Made by a program: the position numbers and the translations under genes. Below are positions 58,266-64,000 of a DNA stretch of 64,000 bases, one piece after another (position 1 is the stretch's first letter; the number at the start of each line of letters is the position of its first letter). A model generated the notes under the pieces. That model worked only from the letters and a program-made list of their open reading frames with translations, was not told the DNA's origin and ran no database searches. Source of the stretch: Suillus spraguei (Eukaryota; Basidiomycota; Agaricomycetes; Boletales; Suillaceae); contig JABCPU010000140.1 in the NCBI GenBank assembly GCA_016800925.1, positions 93,116 to 157,115 on the forward strand, read 5' to 3'.

Positions 58266-59068
58266 ATGCCTGAAACTCCTGCATCCACATCTGGCACTCC
58301 AAATACTGGACATCACTGGCAACCCATGAAGCTGAACCTTCAAGATATTTCTTGTACTTTGAATATGGCTGCATCGCGCATCCGCGCATGTATCTCTCAA
58401 TATCAGATGGAGGCTGCTAACAACCCTCCCTCTTCTGCCCGGATCATGTACTTTAAAGCTGGGTTGCAATGGGAGATCAATGTAAGTGACTGATTACCGG
58501 ATGACCGGCTGACTTTTTTGGGCAATGCTGAGATTTCCAACAGACATTTGTTACGCCACTCCTGCAGTACTCAGCTGCAAGGAACATCGTTTCTGTTGTT
58601 CCAAGCCCCGTCGCTCATGTCCTGACATTGTATCCCATGCTCACCTGGAACACTGTTCCAGACCACATCTTTTCATCCCACCTATGTCAGTTTGATGATG
58701 TCGCAGCTCCGGGACATCCATCCCGGATTATTCCCAGCTATGATACTCCATGGTGGATGGGACACACCGAAATTCCGAATGAACCATGGCAATGGGGTCA
58801 GATCATGAGGTCCTGTGTTGTTCACTACCAGCATTGGATGGTAAATGGAGTTGAGGATGATGGCTTGGTTCTTCCTGAGGAGGTAAATGACTCATCAGGC
58901 CCATCAGTGATGGGACTTAAGATGATTCGAGCACGCCTGGTAGCATTGATGGAGGAGCAAGATGAGGGTATCCATGAGAAGATGGCAGAGGTGAAGATGT
59001 ACACTGACATGCTACAGAGATTGAAGAGAGGCAGGGGAGTGGAGTCCTCTTCACTGTGTTTAGATTAG
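58266..59068 (+). CDS. KDZ passenger gene 4: protein of unknown function
   Basis: Two exons, 58,266-58,482 and from about 58,544, joined across a 60-nt GTAAGT...CCAACAG intron to read 'GLQWEIN' then 'TFVTPLLQYSAARN'. About 246 residues. The N-terminal half has 'MAASRIRACISQYQMEAANN'; the middle is rich in Trp and Pro ('YDTPWWMGHTEIPNEPWQWG'); the C-terminus is a likely coiled coil ('VALMEEQDEGIHEKMAEVKM'). Starts 170 bases after the transposase frame, same strand. I do not recognise the family. Confidence 0.7.
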
Positions 59069-59099
59069 AATGGTCTTCATTTCATACATGATGTAAAAT

Positions 59100-60960
59100 A
59101 TTTTATTCCGTCCAAATCATTGTCTTGACTCCCGAATATTTTGTTCCGGATTTTGAGTACTGGATGTCAAGATCCGGATGTAGAGTCCTAAATCCCAAAT
59201 GCTAGTGGTGAATGCCTGAGTGCAATGGTACTTAGAGTTTGGGACTTAATTCATGGGACTCGACTTCCGAATGGCAAGATTGCCTCACATATTTCTGAGT
59301 GGCGAGTCATGAATCTTAGGTACCGAACCCCGAACCCCACAATTGTGGACTACCGGATTTCATGGTTTGGGGTTCAGCAATCAAGGTTCGAGACGAAATA
59401 GATATCTGTGCGACAGTGCGGGGTTCGGCAGTCAACATATGTGGATCAATAACTTTCACATTATTCTGAGTGCCGAGTCCCGAGTTCCGGGTGCCGGGCC
59501 TCGGCAGTCGGCGTTCGGCACTTCACATGTGTGCATCCATATCATGCACAATGTTGTGAGTCCCGAGTCCCGAGTCCCGAGTTCCGGGTGCCGGGCCTCG
59601 GCAGTCGGCGTTCGGCACTTCACATGTGTGCATCCATATCATTCACAATGTTGTGAGTCCCGAGTCCCGGCTGCCGGAGTTCGGGGTTCGGCACCCAACA
59701 TGTGTGGATTATTCTGAGTGCCGAGTGCCGAGTTCCGGGTGCCGGGCTCGGCAGTCGGCTTCGGGACTTAACATGTGTGCATCAATATCATTCACAATGT
59801 TGTGTGTCCCGAGTCCCGAGTTCCGGCTGCCGGGGTTCGGGGTTAGGCACTTTACATATGGAATCAGTATCTTTCACAATGTTGTGAGTCCCGAGTTCCG
59901 GCTGCCGGAGTTCGGGGTTCGGCACTCAACATGTGTGGATCATTGTGAGTGCCGAGTGCCGAGTTCCGGGTGCCGGGGCTCGGCAGTCGGCGTTCGGCAC
60001 TTAACATGTGTGCATCAAAATCATTCACAATATTGTGAGTCCCGAGTTCCGGCTGCCGGAGTTCGGGGTTCGGCACTCAACATGTGTGGATTATTCTGAG
60101 TGCCGAGTGCCGAGTTCCGGGTGCCGGGCCTCGGCAGTCGGCGTTCGGGACTTAACATGTGTGCATCAATATTATTCACAATGTTGTGTGTCCCGAGTCC
60201 CGAGTTCCGGCTGCCGGGGTTCGGGGTAGGCACTTTACATATGGGAATCAGTATCTTTCACAATGTTGTGAGTCCCCGAGTTTGGGGTTCGGCACTCAAC
60301 ATGTTGGATTATTGTGAGTGCCGAGTGCCGAGTTCCGGGTGCCGGGGCTCAGCAGTCGGCGTTCGCCACTTAACATGTGTGCATCAATATCATTCACAAT
60401 GTTGTGTGTCCGAGTCCTGAGTTCTGGCTGCCGGGGTTCCGGGTTCGCCACTTGATATGTGGGAATCAGTATCTTTCACAGGGTTCGGCATTCGGCGTTC
60501 GGCACTTTACATGTAGGAATCATATCTTTCTCGTTCTTTCTGAGTCCCAAGTCCGACTGCTGGCTGCCGGGTTCGGAGTTCGGCCCTCAACATGTGTGGA
60601 TCAATGACTTGCACATTATTCTGAGTCCCGAGTCCTGAGTGCCGGCTGCCGGGATTTGGAGTTCGTCATTTATGATATGTGAATTCACATCTTTCACATT
60701 GTTCTGAGTCCCGAGTCCCGAGCTCCGGCTGCCTGAGTTTGGGATTTGGCACTCACTATATGTGAATTCATATTTTTCACATTGGTGTCAGTCCTGAGTC
60801 CGAGTGCCGGCTGCCAGTGTTCGGTGTTCGCAGTCACAATGTGTAGGTCAAAGTCTGTTGCCTCACATTGTGCTGCCTCACACTTTCTGAGTCCCGAGTG
60901 TGAAGCCTGAATTCGGACTATCGATCATTGAGTCCCTAATTTCGAGGATTGAGTCCCGAG
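59100..60960 (+). repeat. Inner satellite block, right
   Basis: Tandem units of the same family as 46,395-48,520, with words such as GAGTGCCGAGTTCCGGGTGCCGGG, GGCAGTCGGCGTTCGGCACTT and CACATGTGTGCATCAATATC. Two alternating unit types give a higher-order period of roughly 220-240 bases between about 59,690 and 60,400. Same orientation as the forward part of the left block, so the two inner blocks are not a mirrored pair. No gene. Confidence 0.8.
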
Positions 60961-61104
60961 TCCCGAGATACACATAGTTAGGGACTCAATTCATGGAACT
61001 CGACTTCCGACTTGAGTTCCAGAACTGTTGATGCTCTCATTGGTACATGGTATTCGTGTGTTGCTACTAACATGGGTCACAACTCTTTCAACTTCTTTGA
61101 TCTT

Positions 61105-62415
61105 TCACACCGTGCTTAGTATGTGGCCTTCGACCATAGCCCATCCACATGAGGGAACCCCGGCATAAATGTGCACAGAATCCCTCAATACCATGCCCAA
61201 GCAATCCGATCCCCTTCCCCTCCATCAACACCATGTCTCACAATTCTTCCTGAAAATGCAATCATACAGCGGAATCATACCTGAAATTCCAGCTGAAGGC
61301 TTGGCATACTCATCCGAGCATTAGAATGTTCCCATGGTGGTGAGAATATCGAAGCATTCAGGAATCGATAAATGGTCTCGATGATTGGGAGTTTCCCGAT
61401 TGGAAATGATGGAGAGGCCTGTTTAAACACGGATGCCCAGTACTGCAGGGTCTCTGGCATCTGTGGCAGTTCCTTGCTCCACTGCCTTATCTCCGAGGTG
61501 TGACAAGGCTTCGTAACCCTGCAAAATACTGCTGAGGATGCATGACCCTGAGTGCCGCCCGATGCGATGGCTGCCGGCCTTGCAATAGCTTTCAGGATAT
61601 TCTCGGAGGAGGGTCCCTTCAATGATGCGGGATACCTCCGGATCTGACAGATTCTATGGGATTGGTGAGTTTTGACTCCAGAAATCACCATCTCATCACA
61701 TCCTACCTCGTGGCCCTGTGAAACCATGCCAGAGATAAATTGATGCATCCGGGAGTTGACCCAACATTTTCCGAAGCCCTGTTTGAACCATTCTTGATTA
61801 TATCGCCAATTGCCATCAGCCTTTACACTTTTTTCGAGGCTTGGACCCAGCAAATTGGTGGCCGCCCTGATTTCCTTCTGTAGGTACCATTTGATATTCA
61901 ATATCCATTGAGTAACAATCTACACATTACGCACCTGGGTGGTCTCGGTCAGGGCGTCCGGAAGGTACCATGCGATGATGGTACCGGAAACATCGATAAT
62001 TGTGGCAGGTTTGTCCACCACCTTTTGTGCCCTCATGGCCAGGAGGACACCTCTCAAGCAACTTCTCCTCTTTCTCCTCATTATGCCCAGTGTTCTTTGG
62101 GGATATCAATTTGCTATATCTTGCAATATCAATCTGTATCTAACTGTCATGAAGGAATTTGAATGATCAAACACATTTTCAACATCTGCAGGAAGACCCA
62201 CTGGGATTTTTATATGCCTTTATGAGTACATCAGCCAAGCGATCGCACGCCATCACCAGATCAGTGTCCAGGTTTGGAGAAGGTATAACCGGTTCTCCTC
62301 CAGTCTTCTCTGCATTGAATTTTTGTTCGGTATATGCCCCTGCTTCATGAGTGATGGCCAGGGCCCAAGTGCGCCAGATTTTTATGTCACAAGTGGACAT
62401 GGAAGAAGTGTTCAT
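61105..62415 (-). pseudogene. TET/JBP-type 2-oxoglutarate/Fe(II) dioxygenase, multiply frameshifted
   Basis: Members oxidise 5-methylcytosine or thymine in DNA. On the minus strand: an N-terminal piece ('IWRTWALAITHEAGAYTEQK'), then 'VVDKPATIIDVSG' and 'IIAWYLPDALTETTQ'. A GTGCGT...CTACAG intron leads to 'KEIRAATNLLGPSLEKSVKA'. 'TPGCINLSLAWF' and 'QGHE' follow in two different frames. The Fe(II) H-x-D motif is in 'SIISNRETPNHRD' (HRD at 61,375-61,383), the distal His in 'SGRIVRHGV' (61,227-61,238), and the C-terminus gives 'RDSVHIYAGVP'. At least six frame changes separate these parts (near 61,760, 61,735, 61,405, 61,330, 61,285 and 61,155), so no working enzyme is made. The order and spacing match basidiomycete TET/JBP proteins as I remember them. 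Confidence 0.8.
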
Positions 62416-62945
62416 GTTGCAAGTTGATATTGGGAAATCAGACGCTGAATGCTGGATGTCCAGACTTTGGTGTTAAAGGGGTGGAGATAGCGAGGATCAG
62501 ATAAGGGAACCTTGGATGATGTTGGCTTTCAAAGCTGTATTATCATCCATTGCTCAATGAAATACCAGATGATTGGAAGTGTGCTGGATATCTGATATTC
62601 ATTTGTCCAGACCCGGGTTCGGAACTCCGGAACTTGGTATGCTTCACTCAAATTTCGGGGGTCGGAACTGGGTGTCTCGTATTGACTGAATTATGTGTCG
62701 AGACCCGGGTCTCGGAACTCGGAACTTGGTATGCTTCATCTGATTTTCGGGGGTCAGGAGCTGGGTGTCTTGTAGGGCAACACAAGCCTCGCACCCCGTT
62801 TCCACATTCTACAAGACAACCTAAGCGTCACAAAAGGCCATGTCAAGACAGCACCTGCTGCTCCAGGAACTCAGTAACTGTGATTTATTACCTCCTCTGA
62901 TTCAGATGATATGCAACTCCCTCAGCTCCGTCATGTCTACCATTA
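62416..62945. repeat. Short tandem duplication inside the KDZ element
   Basis: A ~85-base unit with CAGACCCGGGTTCGGAACTCCGGAACTTGGTATGC-like sequence occurs at about 62,610-62,690 and again, changed, at 62,700-62,776. No gene recognised in the stretch. Confidence 0.6.
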
Positions 62946-62949
62946 TCAT

Positions 62950-63345
62950 ACACATGGGCCCACCCGTCTATATTTTATACCACCCTCAGCCCACCCGTCT
63001 AATATAAATACTGTACAACACCCTCGGCCCACCCGTCTAATAAATATTTATATAACACTCTCGGCTCACCCGTCTAATACCCGTCTAATTTAATATGTGT
63101 CTGGGCCCACCCGTGTATGTGATAACAAGTACCCTTCACATACCTGTCTATTTGATACACATCTACCTTGATACACCCATCTACATGATATCCAACTACC
63201 TCGGCCCATCCGTCTACCGGATATTCATGTACATCGGCCCACTCATCTACTCTACATATTCCTTGCATGGGCCCACCCGCTGTCATCGGGAATAATATTC
63301 CTCCCAGCCCATCCGTCATCAACGAGGATATTTCTACCATGGGCC
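62950..63345 (-). repeat. Right subterminal array of GGCCCACCCGTC-type repeats
   Basis: Reverse-complement counterpart of the left array: about ten words of the form GGCCCACCCGTCTA or variants with spacers of 25-40 bases (for example 62,958, 62,989, 63,028, 63,065, 63,103). Its mirrored placement supports the element boundaries. Confidence 0.8.
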
Positions 63346-63381
63346 CATGGTCCGCTGGCCCATATCATACGGGATATTATG
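63270..63381 (-). repeat. Right terminal inverted repeat of the KDZ element
   Basis: Read on the minus strand it starts CATAATATCCCGT and pairs without gaps with 45,701-45,812 (about 80 per cent identical). Confidence 0.85.
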
Positions 63382-64000
63382 CACGTCCGTTTCACTCGTA
63401 TAATATTGGAGATAGTTCACTGTAATATGTGATATGAGTCAGTTGAAAATTCATTTGAGAACTGAGTTCTCAACTGAATCCTGTAGTGTGACAAGCATCC
63501 TGCGACTTGGATAGGGTTCTCATGAGCAGCACAGGGTCTTGCTTCAAGCTAGCTGCAGGTTGAGATGTCTCTGGCTTGAGGTCTGAGTGAGTCGAGTCAC
63601 CTCCATAGAATAGTCATCAATGTCAGATAGCAGATCAAGTCACTTGCAGTGGCATCAAAGTCTTCAATTTCACTGGTAGATGAAACCTCCAGGATGTCTG
63701 CTGCCTTCCTTTTGGAAACAGGCTTAGGACGAGGCAGTTGGCCATGCCTCACTACTCTTGAGTGAATGGAGGCTCAATATATGCGCTGGCATCAGATTCA
63801 TTGAGGTGTGAGTCCAACAGTAGTCTGTAAAGATAAATTCAGTTTGTGTGAAATATCGAAATAACAAAGGAAAAAATCACTGTAGCTAGTCCTTGCCTTC
63901 TTGACCAATTGAACGAGCAAGCTGGCATTCTAATGAATCATCTCCTCCTCTTCATCATCAAAGCCTCCAACAAGCACATCTCCAGATTTTTTTGGTGGTT
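63382..64000 (-). other. Flank right of the KDZ element; possible partial coding sequence
   Basis: On the minus strand two stretches look coding by composition: 'SGDVLVGGFDDEEEEMIH' near 63,990 and 'PKPVSKRKAADILEVSSTS' near 63,730, with a possible TTTACAG acceptor between. No family recognised and the frame is not continuous to the window edge; it may be part of a gene or another element cut by the window. Confidence 0.25.

Larger units (their letters stand above)
45701..63381. mobile_element. KDZ-class DNA transposon, 17.7 kb, with cargo
   Basis: Bounded by 112-base terminal inverted repeats (45,701-45,812 and 63,270-63,381) and mirrored subterminal repeat arrays. Inside are the KDZ transposase, four passenger genes of unknown function and a decayed TET/JBP dioxygenase. 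KDZ transposons with adjacent TET/JBP genes have been described in mushroom-forming fungi; this is such a unit seen end to end. No identical target-site duplication is visible next to the ends (left flank ...CCGACCCA, right flank CACGTCCG...), so it may be old or the exact ends may be a few bases off. Confidence 0.85.

Noticed and set aside
59343..60607. Long repeat-peptide frames on the plus strand
   Set aside because: Same satellite effect as in the left block.
45690..63390. Target-site duplication around the KDZ element
   Set aside because: Left flank CCGACCCA and right flank CACGTCCG do not match, so I do not claim one.

Overview
This window looks like nuclear DNA of a mushroom-forming basidiomycete (Agaricomycetes). 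The genes carry many short introns (about 45-75 nt, GT...AG). Several families are typical of that group: an expanded DHA1-like MFS transporter family, polyporopepsin-type aspartic protease, isoprenylcysteine methyltransferase copies, degenerate NACHT/WD40 and P450 pieces, Helitron-type helicase remnants, a Ty3/gypsy element, and a KDZ (Kyakuja-Dileera-Zisupton) transposon. I cannot name the species.

Left part (1-29 kb): a cluster of nine related MFS transporter copies. Copy A (770-2561) is on the minus strand; B (fragment), C, D, E, F, G, H and I follow on the plus strand to 28,617. E, F, G and I read as intact seven-exon genes of roughly 490 residues. A and H are open only if a shifted splice acceptor is used in the central loop. 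C and D carry frameshifts and B is a gutted remnant. Between them sit two nearly identical 240-residue isoprenylcysteine methyltransferase genes on the minus strand (6,994 and 14,936), each inside the same ~1.3-kb duplicated block, so the cluster grew partly by segmental duplication. Near its left edge are a polyporopepsin-like protease gene (3,614-5,045) with an unusual second active-site motif, a frameshifted P450 C-terminus and a decayed WD40-repeat gene.

Middle (29-45 kb): an intact 643-residue single-pass membrane protein with a Ser/Gly-rich outer region and a C-terminal SH3 domain (29,906-31,837); three broken copies of a Pif1/Helitron helicase C-terminus, one forward and two inverted (33-35 kb); two small paralogous genes for 59- and 60-residue proteins (37.5 and 38.9 kb); then a Ty3/gypsy element with a 476-bp LTR and gag-protease-reverse transcriptase reading frames, cut off inside the reverse transcriptase at about 45,020.

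Right part (45.7-63.4 kb): one 17.7-kb KDZ-class DNA transposon with 112-bp imperfect terminal inverted repeats, mirrored subterminal GACGGGTGGGCC-type arrays, and inner ~78-bp satellite blocks. It carries the KDZ transposase (Cys-cluster plus DDE catalytic core), four uncharacterised passenger genes, and near its right end the multiply frameshifted remains of a TET/JBP 2-oxoglutarate/Fe(II) dioxygenase, a DNA-base-modifying enzyme family previously linked to KDZ transposons in basidiomycetes. The transposase has lesions as well, so this copy is probably no longer autonomous. The best candidate for an interesting system is this transposon plus cargo: a mobile unit with its own transposase, a DNA-modification enzyme and several co-travelling proteins of unknown role.
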